DNA of 64,000 nucleotides. Source: Bin87 sp965115825 (GTDB taxonomy: Bacteria; Chloroflexota; Dehalococcoidia; Lucifugimonadales; UBA3495). The DNA is taken from contig OZ220464.1 of NCBI GenBank assembly GCA_965115825.1, forward strand, positions 2,170,001-2,234,000, read 5' to 3'. The notes under the pieces are model-generated. The model worked only from the letters and a program-made list of their open reading frames with translations. It did not search any database and was not told the DNA's origin. Positions 25,266 to 34,381 of the stretch are shown in pieces (the stretch's first letter is position 1; every line of letters begins with the position of its first letter). The translations under genes and the position numbers were made by a program.

Positions 25266-25362
25266 CCTATAATTGCCATAACTTGCACGCCGGCGTCAAA
25301 GCGTGGCAATATGGGGTTTGGGAAAATCGGCAAGTTACCAAAAACTTCACAGGAGCTCTTTG

Positions 25363-26007
25363 ATGATCCACAAGATATTGCGACTCGTTCTGCTCGGTCT
25401 GGCCGCCGGCTTGCTGCTGGGCGGAATGGCAGGCTGCTTTGGCGGCGGGGATGACGAACCCACCCCGGACATTCAGAAAACAATCAAGGCCGAGGTGGAA
25501 GCCAGGCAGACGCCTACGTCGGAACCTACCGAACCTCCGACGCCGGACGCTGCGGCGACGACAGAGGCGATACTGAAGGCGATAGCAGGCAATCAACCAA
25601 CTGCCGCACCGCCTGCGGCGACGCCGGAACCGCCTACGGCAGTGCCCGCGCCTACGGAACCACCGACGGCGGCGCCGGCACCTACGACGGCAGCGCCGGA
25701 GCCTACGGAGCCACCGACGGCGGCGCCGACTACCCCTTCGGATGAGCCGCCGGGGGGCCCGCCGTGCATTATTGTCGGCACGTTGACGATAGGGGGAGCC
25801 GATGCGCCGGTGGGCACGAAAGTCAGCGCGCGCATTGCGACGGGAACCGTTAAGGAAATACAAACCACCGACGCCGGGAGGTACTCGCTGTCCCTCACCA
25901 ATTTCGGCGAGACTTTTGACCTCTACGTCAACGACACGGATTCAGGCGAAAACACCCCGGAATGCACGCAAGGGACGCGCAACCTAAAGAACCTGAGCAT
26001 CAACTAA
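25363..26007 (+). CDS. Lipoprotein with Pro/Thr-rich stalk and C-terminal beta-sandwich domain
   Basis: This 214-residue protein starts with a lipoprotein signal, LLLGGMAGC (lipid Cys at residue 25). A short helical stretch (DIQKTIKAEVEARQ) follows, then a low-complexity stalk of PEPPTAVPAPTEPPT-type repeats to about residue 135. The C-terminal 75 residues (GTLTIGGADAPVGTKVSARI...TTDAGRYSLSL) look like a carboxypeptidase-regulatory or Ig-like fold with two Cys. The ATG at 25363 has AGGAG at spacing seven; an upstream in-frame ATG at 25303 would hide the signal peptide. The domain is probably displayed outside the membrane. Its ligand is unknown. Confidence 0.82.
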   Translation: MIHKILRLVLLGLAAGLLLGGMAGCFGGGDDEPTPDIQKTIKAEVEARQTPTSEPTEPPTPDAAATTEAILKAIAGNQPTAAPPAATPEPPTAVPAPTEPPTAAPAPTTAAPEPTEPPTAAPTTPSDEPPGGPPCIIVGTLTIGGADAPVGTKVSARIATGTVKEIQTTDAGRYSLSLTNFGETFDLYVNDTDSGENTPECTQGTRNLKNLSIN

Positions 26008-26029
26008 CCATCGCCAGAACACTGCGATA

Positions 26030-26065
26030 CCGACAGGGGCGGCCAACGGGTCGCCCCTGCGTCGG
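26030..26065 (+). repeat. Intergenic AGGGGCG palindrome, copy 2
   Basis: CCGACAGGGGCG pairs with CGCCCCTGCGTCGG around a loop, with a one-base bulge. It lies between the lipoprotein gene and aroE. It could act as a weak terminator, though no U-run follows. Confidence 0.5.
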
Positions 26066-26104
26066 TTAGAATAGCGCAATCTCAAAGCTGGCCGGCGTTA
26101 CGCT

Positions 26105-26971
26105 ATGACGATGAAATCCGCCCTGGGGATAATTGGATATCCCATCGGACACTCCATTTCACCGCGGTTCCAACAGGCTGCGCTGGACAGCTTGTCCATC
26201 AACGTTGAGTATAGGGCCTACGAGGTGCGGCCTGAGGGGGTGGGAGATTTTATTGAATCCCTGCGGGAGCCGGGAGTACTTGGCATCAACGTAACCGTGC
26301 CGCATAAGGAAGCGGTGACGGCTTTCCTGGATGAGATTGACGATTGGGCTGCCGAAGCCGGCGCGGTCAATACTATTGCCAACCGTGGCGGCCGGCTGTT
26401 GGGGTACAATACCGACGGCTACGGCTTTTTGCGGGCCTTGCGCGAAGAGGGCGGCATGGAGCCGGCCGGGAGGCGGGCGCTGATTCTAGGTGCGGGCGGT
26501 TCGGCCCGGGGAGTGACGCGGGCGCTGCTGAGGGCGGGAATCGCGGAGCTGGTCATCGCCAATCGCACCGTGTCGCGGGCGAAAGCGCTGGCGGAACCGG
26601 CTGCCGGGGGCAATGTCTCGGCCGAAGCGATTCCGTTGGAATACGAGCAGCTGGGCGAGGCCGCGTCAGGGGCCGACCTGATTGTCAACTGCACATCGCT
26701 GGGGATGCGACACGGGCCTGACGAATTTGCCACGCCGCTTACGGCGGAGCAGATACCATCCTGCGCCCTGGTCTATGACCTGGTGTATAATCCGATGCAG
26801 ACTCCACTGCTGCGGGCGGCGGAGCAGGCCGGGGCGTCGACGCTGGGGGGCATTGCGATGCTGGTGTATCAGGGCGCGGCGTCATTTGAGATTTGGCTGG
26901 AAAGGCCGGCACCGGCAGCGATGATGATGGACGCGGCGTTGACCGCGATGCAGGAGGCAATATCCCAATGA
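26105..26971 (+). CDS. aroE: Shikimate dehydrogenase
   Basis: AroE reduces 3-dehydroshikimate to shikimate with NADPH. Family motifs are the substrate-binding GYPIGHSISPRFQQAAL at the N-terminus, NVTVPHKEAV with the catalytic Lys, NTDGYGF, and the nucleotide-binding LILGAGGSARGVTRALL followed by IANRTVSRAKAL. The C-terminus carries LVYNPMQTPLL and GIAMLVYQGAASFEIW. The 288-residue length is normal. It overlaps aroC by four bases (ATGA), so the two are translationally coupled. Confidence 0.96.
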   Translation: MTMKSALGIIGYPIGHSISPRFQQAALDSLSINVEYRAYEVRPEGVGDFIESLREPGVLGINVTVPHKEAVTAFLDEIDDWAAEAGAVNTIANRGGRLLGYNTDGYGFLRALREEGGMEPAGRRALILGAGGSARGVTRALLRAGIAELVIANRTVSRAKALAEPAAGGNVSAEAIPLEYEQLGEAASGADLIVNCTSLGMRHGPDEFATPLTAEQIPSCALVYDLVYNPMQTPLLRAAEQAGASTLGGIAMLVYQGAASFEIWLERPAPAAMMMDAALTAMQEAISQ

Positions 26972-28155
26972 TACGGTGGTTCACGGCGGGCGAGTCGCAC
27001 GGGCAGGGCCTGATGATAATTGTGGAAGGAGTTCCGGCCTATCTGCCGCTGGACGAGGCCTATATTGCTCACCACCTGGGTAGGCGGCAACGCGGCTACG
27101 GGCGCGGGGGGCGGCAGCAGATTGAGCGCGACCATGCGCACATCCAGACGGGGGTGCGTCACGGGTACACGCTGGGCAGCCCCATTGGGATGCTGGTGGA
27201 GAACCGGGATTGGGTCAACTGGCAGGAAGCCATGGCCGTGGAGTATAAGGAGAATGTCTCGGAGGAGGGGCGCAACCGTCGGGTGACTCGTATCAGGCCG
27301 GGCCACGCTGACCTGCCGGGGGCGATGAAGTACGGGTTTCACGATGTGAGGAACTCGCTGGAACGGGCTTCGGCCAGAGAGACTGCGGGACGGGTGGCTG
27401 CCGGGGCCGTGGCCATGCGGCTGCTGGAAGAGTTTGGCATTGCGCTGCACAGTCATGTCATTTCCATCGGGCGAGTCCATGCGAACCCGCCGGAGCATGA
27501 CGGCATAGACTGGGAAGCGGTGGAGGAGTCGCCAGTGCATTGCGCCGACGCCGAGGCTGCCGTCAGGATGATGGCAGAGGTGGACGCGGCCCGGGAAGCA
27601 GGAGACACCGTGGGCGGAACGGTGGAGGTGGTCGCTGAGAACGTGCCCATCGGCTTGGGGTCTCACGTTCATTGGGATCGTAAGATTGACGCCAAGATTG
27701 CTCAGGCTCTGATGAGCATTAACGCGGTGAAAGCAGTCAGCATCGGGCCGGGGTGGGAACTGATGGAGGCATGGGGTTCCGAGTTTCAGGATGTGATTGA
27801 ACCGGTAACGAACCCGGAGCAGCCCTGGCAGCGGAAGACTAACCGGGCTGGCGGCACCGAGGGAGGGATGACCAGCGGCCCGCCACTGGTGGCGAGATTT
27901 GTCATCAAACCGATTGCGACGCTGCACAACCCGCTACCCTCCGTTGACCTGGACACGGGGGAGCCGGTGCAGGCGCATTTTGAGCGGAGCGACGTGTGCC
28001 AGGCGCCGCCGGCCGGGGTTATCGGCGAGGCGATGGTGGCGCTGGCGCTGGCGGACGCTTTTATGGAGAAGTTCGGCGGCGACAGCATACCGGAAACTCG
28101 GCGCAACTACGAAGGCTACCAAGCGACAGTGGGGCCGCGCCTGCGTTACAGCTGA
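26968..28155 (+). CDS. aroC: Chorismate synthase
   Basis: AroC makes chorismate from EPSP in the last shared step of aromatic amino acid synthesis, using reduced FMN. The start MIRWFTAGESHGQGL is the N-terminal signature. RPGHADLPGAMKYGFHD and the C-terminal TNRAGGTEGGMTSGPPL are also diagnostic. The ATG at 26968 is fixed by the AGGAGG site and the family N-terminus; a longer in-frame reading from 26893 lies inside aroE. The length of 395 residues is normal. Its product would feed the Trp genes found at 43-50 kb. Confidence 0.97.
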   Translation: MIRWFTAGESHGQGLMIIVEGVPAYLPLDEAYIAHHLGRRQRGYGRGGRQQIERDHAHIQTGVRHGYTLGSPIGMLVENRDWVNWQEAMAVEYKENVSEEGRNRRVTRIRPGHADLPGAMKYGFHDVRNSLERASARETAGRVAAGAVAMRLLEEFGIALHSHVISIGRVHANPPEHDGIDWEAVEESPVHCADAEAAVRMMAEVDAAREAGDTVGGTVEVVAENVPIGLGSHVHWDRKIDAKIAQALMSINAVKAVSIGPGWELMEAWGSEFQDVIEPVTNPEQPWQRKTNRAGGTEGGMTSGPPLVARFVIKPIATLHNPLPSVDLDTGEPVQAHFERSDVCQAPPAGVIGEAMVALALADAFMEKFGGDSIPETRRNYEGYQATVGPRLRYS

Positions 28156-28167
28156 GGAGACATAGGT

Positions 28168-28377
28168 ATGGGGCGGCTAACGCGAATACTAGGGCGCATT
28201 GAGAAGTGGGGCGGCAGGATGCGCCGATTGTCCGGGGGCGTGCGGCAGGTGGATACTGAACTGATGCGGTGCCGCCGGGAGCTGGCGCGCTCGGAAGGGC
28301 AGGCAGGGCATAACCTGACAGTGCAAACGACGATTGATATGGCGCGGACGCAGACTTGGACGGGCGGCGGCGGTTAG
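28168..28377 (+). CDS. Small basic hypothetical protein
   Basis: A frame of 69 codons begins with ATG after GAGGAG, 12 bases downstream of aroC. The product is Arg-rich and helical (MGRLTRILGRIEKWGGRMRRL) and ends in GGGG. No homologous family comes to mind. Placement directly behind aroC with a good ribosome site supports expression; the size and composition leave doubt. Its stop overlaps the convergent Uma2-like gene by four bases. Confidence 0.4.
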   Translation: MGRLTRILGRIEKWGGRMRRLSGGVRQVDTELMRCRRELARSEGQAGHNLTVQTTIDMARTQTWTGGGG

Positions 28378-28931
28378 TAAGCGTAAATCTCCGACACCGG
28401 GCAGGCGAATCCGGGCAGCACCGGGTCAAGCGTCAGGGTGTCGCATTCGGTAAAGCTCCGCACGGCGCCGTCGTCGCTGTGGGTAACGATTGTTCGGGCA
28501 GCTATGTGAGCGACTACTACCAGACGTACGCCGGCGTCCAGCCACATTTGTACTCGCTCAGCAGCCCTGGCGGGACCGTAGTCCGGTGAGATTACTTCCA
28601 CCACGAGGGCGGGTATCAAACCGGGGATGTAGCCTCGGTCCGGCAATGAGGCTACGCCGCGTTGGTAAGGGAGCAGGGCGTAATCAGCGGCGCGGATCGT
28701 GTCAGGGTTTTCTTCGATGTAAGCCGCGGCGTCCGGGCCATCAATGAAAGCCAGACCAAGTTCTTCGGCGTAGTTGCCGATGCGGCGACCGATACGCCCA
28801 GTGACCACGGCGTGTTTAATTCCCGGCGGCGGCATGGTTATCAGTTCTCCTCGGACCAGCTCGTGGCGGCTGCCGTCTCGGGGCATTGCCAGCAGGTCGT
28901 CGGCGGTGAGCAGTTTGCGGACGGTAATCAT
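28374..28931 (-). CDS. Uma2 family endonuclease-like protein (DUF820)
   Basis: This protein of 185 residues matches the Uma2/DUF820 family, a restriction-endonuclease-like PD-(D/E)xK fold that is common in Cyanobacteria and Chloroflexi. It has the entry segment DGSRHELVRGELITMPPPG, then RAADYALLP and the catalytic-type LVVEVISPDYG. The ATG at 28931 was chosen over a TTG six bases earlier because GGAGG is spaced seven bases before it. The role of this family is not established; mobile-element or stress links have been suggested. It stands alone, opposite to aroEC. Confidence 0.85.
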   Translation of the reverse strand: MITVRKLLTADDLLAMPRDGSRHELVRGELITMPPPGIKHAVVTGRIGRRIGNYAEELGLAFIDGPDAAAYIEENPDTIRAADYALLPYQRGVASLPDRGYIPGLIPALVVEVISPDYGPARAAERVQMWLDAGVRLVVVAHIAARTIVTHSDDGAVRSFTECDTLTLDPVLPGFACPVSEIYAY

Positions 28932-28975
28932 TGCCAAGCCTCCATGCGTCCCGGCGCAAGTTCAGAGACGGGTTC

Positions 28976-28981
28976 ATTATA
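28976..28981 (-). promoter_or_regulatory. Possible -10 box for the Uma2-like gene
   Basis: A perfect TATAAT on the minus strand, 45 bases upstream of the start. No clear -35 is visible. Confidence 0.35.
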
Positions 28982-29118
28982 GCGCAGAGCAATGGCGGAT
29001 ATGAGAGCTGGCTGGCACAACCTGACTGACGGCGCGGTGGCGCATTCGGAGTTTGGGCTGGGATTTTCGGCGCGCCAGATGTGAGACCGTATTGGTTGGT
29101 TCGGTTGGCCGGGTTTCG

Positions 29119-29147
29119 TTGACATACCCGGCGTCAGTCTTTAAACT
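29119..29147 (+). promoter_or_regulatory. Promoter of the DUF1501-DUF1800-glycolate oxidase cluster
   Basis: A perfect TTGACA and a TAAACT lie exactly 17 bases apart. The predicted start is about 70 bases before the DUF1501 ATG, which has AAGGAGG. No other good promoter was noticed until the glc genes, so a long transcript is possible. Confidence 0.7.
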
Positions 29148-29220
29148 GCCGGTATCAGCCGGGTTCGCGCTGGCGCGTTGCGCCGGGCTTTCCGTTACCC
29201 ACTAAGGAGGCCATAGCAAA

Positions 29221-30351
29221 ATGACCACCACTAACACCAGCCGGTCGCTTGTCGTCATTCAGTTGGCTGGCGCCAATGATCCGCTGAACACCGTTATTCC
29301 GTATGCCGACGGGCTGTATTACGATTTTCGGCCAAACGTGGGCATTCCTGCCGACCAGGTGATACCGATTGACGGGCACTTTGGCTTCAATCCGAACATG
29401 GCGCCCATAAAGTCGCTGTGGGACGAGGGCAAGGTTGCCATGGTCAACGGCATCGGGTATCCCAACCCGAATCGCTCGCACTTTCGGAGCATGGACATCT
29501 GGCACACCTGCGAGCCGGAAAAGGTGGCCACCGAGGGCTGGCTGGGGAGGGTCATACGCGACCTTGACCCGCAAGGGCAGAACGTCATTACCGGCGTGAA
29601 TTTTGGGCGAGGCCTGCCGCGTTCTATGGGCGCGCCCGGCGTGCCGGTGGCCTCCGTGGGCAACTTGGAAACCTATGGCCTGTTCCCCGACATTGAAGAG
29701 GAGCGCATCCGAGGCCTGTGCCTGGACGCTTTCGGCAAGATGTACGGCAGCGCCATTCAGGACGCCGTGATGGACTACCTGGGGCAAACGGGGCGGGATG
29801 CGCTGAAAGGCGCCGACATTTTGCGCACTGCGCCGGAGCAATACTCTTCTACGGTGGAATACGCCGACAATCCCATCGCGCAGGCTTTGAAGAACGCCGC
29901 GCAGGTGATGACCGCCGACCTGGGCACGCGCATCTATTACACTCAGCACGGCAGCTTTGATACGCACGGCGACGAGGTGAAGGTGCAGGGTGGGTTGTGG
30001 AACCAGGTGTCCGGCGCGGTGAGCGACTTTATGGCCGACCTGGAGGAGCACGGCAAGGCGGACGATGCTATAGTGCTGATTTGGACGGAGTTCGGCCGGC
30101 GAATCCGGGACAACGGCTCGGGTACGGACCACGGTTCGGGCGGGACGGCGTTCATCATCGGGAATCAGGTGAACGGCGGTTTTTACGGCGAATACCCGTC
30201 GCTGGCCGAGAAGGATCAGCTGGATGGCGACCTGCACTTCAACAACGACTTCCGCTCCACCTACTCCACCATCGCCGAACAGTGGCTGGGGCTGGACCCG
30301 GTTCCCATAGTGAACGGGCAGTTTGAGCAGTGGGACTTTATTCGAAGCTAA
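29221..30351 (+). CDS. DUF1501 domain-containing protein
   Basis: DUF1501 proteins belong to the alkaline phosphatase/sulfatase superfamily and usually travel with a DUF1800 partner, as here. The start (SLVVIQLAGANDPLNTVIPY) is the family N-terminus, SRSHFRSMDIWHT-like and TQHGSFDTHGDE segments carry likely metal ligands, and WTEFGRRIRDNGSGTDHGSGG is the C-terminal signature. Family members often have a Tat signal; this one has none, so it starts directly with the domain. A role in handling secreted or surface polymers has been proposed for the pair but is not proven. Length 376 residues. Confidence 0.88.
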   Translation: MTTTNTSRSLVVIQLAGANDPLNTVIPYADGLYYDFRPNVGIPADQVIPIDGHFGFNPNMAPIKSLWDEGKVAMVNGIGYPNPNRSHFRSMDIWHTCEPEKVATEGWLGRVIRDLDPQGQNVITGVNFGRGLPRSMGAPGVPVASVGNLETYGLFPDIEEERIRGLCLDAFGKMYGSAIQDAVMDYLGQTGRDALKGADILRTAPEQYSSTVEYADNPIAQALKNAAQVMTADLGTRIYYTQHGSFDTHGDEVKVQGGLWNQVSGAVSDFMADLEEHGKADDAIVLIWTEFGRRIRDNGSGTDHGSGGTAFIIGNQVNGGFYGEYPSLAEKDQLDGDLHFNNDFRSTYSTIAEQWLGLDPVPIVNGQFEQWDFIRS

Positions 30352-30415
30352 CACCGCCCGCCGACTTCTAGCCAGCGCGGAAACGGCGGAGGTGGGAGAA
30401 CTTACGGAGGCAATT

Positions 30416-31831
30416 ATGAGCAATGCCGACATTGCTTTGATGGCGCACTTGATGCGTAGGGCAGGCTTTGGGGCCAGCCGCGATGAGCTGGAACAGCGTG
30501 CCGCCCAAGGCTATGAGAGCGTGGTGGAAGACCTGCTGAATCCGGGCGTGGCAAACGCCATGCCGGACGATGTTATCCGACGCTACCATGTGGATATGTC
30601 TGAGATGCGGGAGCTGAACAGCGCCGGCGCTTACTGGCTGTACCGGATGGTTACCACGGACAACCCGCTGGAAGAAAAAATGGCTCTGTTCTGGCACAGT
30701 CTGTTCGCCACTGGGTACTCCAAGCTGAACCAGGCGCGCGCGCTGATGAACCAGATTGACACCTTTCGGCGCAACGCTATGGGAGACTTCCGCACCATAC
30801 TGGTAGAACTGTCGCAAGACCCGGCCATGATCATCTGGCTGGACAACAACGACAACCACAAGGACGACATCAACGAGAACTATGGGCGGGAGTTGTTGGA
30901 ACTCTTTTCCATGGGCATCGGCAACTACACGGAGGGCGATGTGAAGGAGTGTGCCCGCGCTTTCACCGGGTGGACTCTGGGCAACGCTGAGTACATGGCG
31001 ACGCGGGCGAGCCGCGATTCCATTTGGCCGTACAGCCGGATTGCGTGGCATTTTCAGTATCGGGACTACGACCACGACGACAGCGAAAAGACGTTCCTGG
31101 GCGAGACCGGCAATTTCAACGGCGGGGACATCATTGACATCATTGTGCGGCAGGATGCAACGGCGCGGTTCATCTGCACCCGGCTGTTCCAATTTTTCGC
31201 CGCCGATGAGGTGGATGATGCCGGCGAGTCCCTCATTGAGCAAATGATGGCGTCCTACTTCGGGTCAGACTACGAAATCCGCTCCGTGCTGCGGACGCTG
31301 TTCAACTCCGATTATTTCAAGTCGGAGGCGGCAAGGTTCGCCAGGGTGAAGGGACCGGTGGAGCTGGTGGTAGGCGCGGTGAGGTTGGCCGGCACTTACC
31401 GGGAACCGACTTTCGGGGCCGATCAGCTGGCGCGGTTCACCATGTACATGGGCCAGGGCATTTTCCAGCCGCCGAGCGTGGAGGGCTGGCACGAAGGGGC
31501 AGAGTGGATTGACAGCGGCGCGCTGGTGGAGCGGGTGAACTTTGTGGGCAAAGAACTGGGCGACCCGGCCAATCCAGGGGTTAAGGCCATTATTGACCGG
31601 ATGTCTGCCGACGCGGAAGGGCCGCTGTCGGCGCAAGCGCAGGTTGACGTGTGCGCCGATCTGCTGGGGCCGATGGCTCTGTCGGATGATACTCGCGCTT
31701 CGCTGAGAGAGTTTGCCAGCCAGCAGGGCGAGGCTGACCTGCGTCCCGACGCCCGCACCGAGGCAGATGAGCAGCGCATCGCCAACGTACTGCGGCTACT
31801 AACGGCGACGCGAGAGTATCAGCTGGCGTAG
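30416..31831 (+). CDS. DUF1800 domain-containing protein
   Basis: This 471-residue protein is the usual partner of DUF1501. Family landmarks are AHLMRRAGFGASRDELEQ at the start, ALFWHSLFATGYSKLNQARALMNQIDTFRRNA, NYGRELLELFSMGIGNYTEGDVKECARAFTGWT, and PPSVEGWHEGAEWI. The ATG at 30416 follows GGAGG at spacing five and matches the family start, so an in-frame ATG at 30323 inside the previous gene is unlikely. No signal peptide is seen. The function is unknown. The gap of 64 bases to DUF1501 suggests cotranscription. Confidence 0.88.
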   Translation: MSNADIALMAHLMRRAGFGASRDELEQRAAQGYESVVEDLLNPGVANAMPDDVIRRYHVDMSEMRELNSAGAYWLYRMVTTDNPLEEKMALFWHSLFATGYSKLNQARALMNQIDTFRRNAMGDFRTILVELSQDPAMIIWLDNNDNHKDDINENYGRELLELFSMGIGNYTEGDVKECARAFTGWTLGNAEYMATRASRDSIWPYSRIAWHFQYRDYDHDDSEKTFLGETGNFNGGDIIDIIVRQDATARFICTRLFQFFAADEVDDAGESLIEQMMASYFGSDYEIRSVLRTLFNSDYFKSEAARFARVKGPVELVVGAVRLAGTYREPTFGADQLARFTMYMGQGIFQPPSVEGWHEGAEWIDSGALVERVNFVGKELGDPANPGVKAIIDRMSADAEGPLSAQAQVDVCADLLGPMALSDDTRASLREFASQQGEADLRPDARTEADEQRIANVLRLLTATREYQLA

Positions 31832-31858
31832 TCTGCGAGCAGCATCAGCGCGGAGTAC

Positions 31859-31888
31859 TGTAGGGGCGACTGATGGGTCGCCTCTACA
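31859..31888 (+). repeat. Intergenic AGGGGCG palindrome, copy 3
   Basis: TGTAGGGGCGAC pairs with the mirror arm GTCGCCTCTACA around TGATGG, with one G-T pair. It lies between the DUF1800 and NHL genes. Confidence 0.5.
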
Positions 31889-31907
31889 ACGAAGAGGAGA
31901 GGCGACT

Positions 31908-32936
31908 ATGACTACCGCCGTTGCCGCTGGGCCGGTAGAGTATATCAAGACCATTGGCCTGACTACCAACCAGAGCGGGCGGGGGTTCACTAACCCTTAC
32001 GACTGCGCTTTTACTGCCGACGGGCAGATTCTGACGCTGAACCGCTGCGATACAGTGCGGGCGGCGCTGGTTCGCATCGGGGTGATGAGTTGGGATGAGG
32101 ATTATCTGGGTGAGTTCAGCCGTGGGTATGGACGCGGCGACGGCCAGTGGATTCTGCCGGTGGCCATGGCGCTGGACGGCAAGGGCGTAGTGTACGTTAC
32201 CGATGAGCAGCAGCACCGCATTACCGCCCTGGACACCGAGGGCAATTTCATCCGGCAGTGGGGAGAAAAGGGCGGCGGCGCCGGTCAGTTGAACGGGCCG
32301 GCCGGGTTGTCTATCGGTGCCGATGAAACGCTATACGTCGTGGAGCAGGGCAACAACCGGGTACAGCGTTTCACTACAACCGGCGAGTCGCTGGGGGTGT
32401 GGGGCGAAGCCGGCAGCGGCCCCGGCCAGTTCAATATGCCTTGGGGCGTGGGTCTGGACACTGACGGGAACGTGTACGTCGCCGACTGGCGCAACGACCG
32501 CATCCAGAAGTTCACCTGGGAGGGGCAGTTCCTTGCCGCTTACGGTTCATCAGGCAACGGGGACGGTCAGCTGAGCCGGCCCTCCGCAGTGTGCGTTGAC
32601 TCCGCCGGGTATATTTACGTGGCGGACTGGGGGAACGAGAGGGTGCAGATTTTTGACCCGGATGGCGGCTTTGTCCAGTCGTTGCGGGGACAGGCTACGC
32701 TATCCATGTGGGCGCAAGACTATATGTCCGTGAACCCGGACGAACGCAACACCAGGGAGATTTCCGACTTGGTTCCGGAGTTGCCGGCGCACTTAGACAC
32801 GCCTTATCTCATTTCCTCCCAGACCGAACCTTACTTCTGGGGGCCGGTGTCCGTACGGCTGGATGCTGAGGAGCGGCTATTCGTGGTAGAGTCCAACCGC
32901 CACCGTATCCAGGTGTACCGACGCCGCAAGGGGTGA
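31908..32936 (+). CDS. NHL-repeat beta-propeller protein
   Basis: The protein of 342 residues contains four or more NHL-type blades of about 47 residues. Each has the pattern G-x-F-x-x-P-x-G-h-x-h-D-x-x-G-x-h-Y-V-x-D-x-x-N-x-R-I-Q-K-F, clearest at about residues 110-260 (YVVEQGNNRVQRF, YVADWRNDRIQKF, YVADWGNERVQIF). A less regular final blade ends in HRIQVYRRRKG. There is no signal peptide. Such propellers bind ligands or proteins, and a few are lyases or hydrolases; no active site can be named. It lies seven bases before glcD, so it is probably part of the same operon. Confidence 0.85.
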   Translation: MTTAVAAGPVEYIKTIGLTTNQSGRGFTNPYDCAFTADGQILTLNRCDTVRAALVRIGVMSWDEDYLGEFSRGYGRGDGQWILPVAMALDGKGVVYVTDEQQHRITALDTEGNFIRQWGEKGGGAGQLNGPAGLSIGADETLYVVEQGNNRVQRFTTTGESLGVWGEAGSGPGQFNMPWGVGLDTDGNVYVADWRNDRIQKFTWEGQFLAAYGSSGNGDGQLSRPSAVCVDSAGYIYVADWGNERVQIFDPDGGFVQSLRGQATLSMWAQDYMSVNPDERNTREISDLVPELPAHLDTPYLISSQTEPYFWGPVSVRLDAEERLFVVESNRHRIQVYRRRKG

Positions 32937-32943
32937 ATCGCCG

Positions 32944-34380
32944 TTGTCCAGCGCTGACCTGCTGACCCGAATCCGCGCCATCGTCGGGGACGATTATGTA
33001 ATCGACCATCGAGAGGATTTGCTGGTCTATGAATACGATGGCTCCGTTGACCGCTCCATGCCTCGGGCGGTGGTTCTGCCGGGCGGCGTTGACGAAGTTA
33101 GTCAGGTGATGCAGCTGGCTTATGAGGCCGGCGTTACCGTGGTGGGACGCGGAAGCGGCACCGGGCTGAGCGGCGGCGCGATAACACCGCCGGACGGACT
33201 ACAGATTGCCTTTACCCGCATGAGCCGCATTCTGGAGGTGGATACGGCGAACCGTACCGCGCTGGTAGAGCCGGGCGTTATCAACCTGAACCTGGATAAT
33301 CATGCGAGGCGGTTCGGGATGCGTTACGCGCCCGACCCGTCCAGCCAGCGGGCGTGCAGTCTGGGCGGCAACATCGCGGAGAACGCAGGGGGGCCGCATT
33401 GCCTGGCCTACGGCACGACGACAAATCACGTGATTGGCATGGAAGTTGTGCTGGAAGACGGCACGGTGGTGAACCTGGGCAGCATGGCGCGGGAGTCAGT
33501 CGGCTATGACCTGCGGGGCGCGTTCATCGGTTCCGAAGGCACCTTCGGCATCGCAACCAAGATACTGGCGCGATTGCTGCCGATGCCGGAAACGGTGCGC
33601 ACGTTCCTAGGCATCTTTCCCGACATTGACTCGGCTTGCACCGCGGTGTCCGCCGTTATTGGCAATGGCATCGTGCCGGCCGCTTTGGAGATGATTGACG
33701 CTTTGAGCATCAAGGCGGTGCAGAATGTAACCGACGCCGGCTATCCCAACGACGCCGGCGCCGTGCTGCTGATTGAGCTGGAAGGGTTGCAGGAAGAGGT
33801 GGACGAAGTTACGCAAGAGGTGGAATCTGCGCTATGGGACACAGGGGCGGCCGACGTGCGTGTCGCGGAAGACGACGCCGAGCGGGAACGGCTGTGGGTG
33901 GGCCGCAAGACGGCTTTTGGGGCTTTTGGAACCATCGCGCCCAACTACTACCTGGTGGACGGCGTGGTGCCGCGTACACGATTGACGCCGATGCTGCATA
34001 AGGTGAAGGAAGTCAGCGAGCACTACGGGATTGCCATTGCCAACGTGTTCCATGCCGGCGACGGCAACTTGCACCCCTGTATGCTCTTTGACGCCAGGGA
34101 TCCCGGCGTGATGGACAAAGCGATGGCGGCGGCGGCCGAACTTATGGAGGAATGCGCAGCTCTGGGAGGAACGCTGAGCGGCGAGCATGGCATCGGGCTG
34201 GAAAAGAAAGAGTTTATGCCGCTGGTCTATAGCGAGGCGGACATGGCGGCGATGCAGCAGGTGCGGGAAGCCTTTGCGCCGGAGAATCGGCTGAATCCGG
34301 GGAAGATCTTTCCTGACGGCAGCTATTACCGCCCTGCGGGCGCGCATCCAGCCAGCCACGCTGTCGGGCTATACGCCTGA
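32944..34380 (+). CDS. glcD: FAD-linked oxidase, glycolate oxidase GlcD-like subunit
   Basis: GlcD is the FAD-binding catalytic subunit that oxidises glycolate, or lactate in related enzymes. The FAD-binding type 4 domain reads PGGVDEVSQVMQLAYEAGVTVVGRGSGTGLSGGA and SLGGNIAENAGGPHCLAYG. The C-terminal FAD-oxidase domain has FHAGDGNLHP and SGEHGIGLEKKEFM, typical of GlcD and D-lactate dehydrogenases. The start is TTG, inferred because the family begins at this point and the previous gene ends seven bases before. 478 residues. glcE and glcF lie downstream, but a foreign-looking gene separates glcD from glcE. Confidence 0.9.
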   Translation: MSSADLLTRIRAIVGDDYVIDHREDLLVYEYDGSVDRSMPRAVVLPGGVDEVSQVMQLAYEAGVTVVGRGSGTGLSGGAITPPDGLQIAFTRMSRILEVDTANRTALVEPGVINLNLDNHARRFGMRYAPDPSSQRACSLGGNIAENAGGPHCLAYGTTTNHVIGMEVVLEDGTVVNLGSMARESVGYDLRGAFIGSEGTFGIATKILARLLPMPETVRTFLGIFPDIDSACTAVSAVIGNGIVPAALEMIDALSIKAVQNVTDAGYPNDAGAVLLIELEGLQEEVDEVTQEVESALWDTGAADVRVAEDDAERERLWVGRKTAFGAFGTIAPNYYLVDGVVPRTRLTPMLHKVKEVSEHYGIAIANVFHAGDGNLHPCMLFDARDPGVMDKAMAAAAELMEECAALGGTLSGEHGIGLEKKEFMPLVYSEADMAAMQQVREAFAPENRLNPGKIFPDGSYYRPAGAHPASHAVGLYA

Positions 34381-34381
34381 T

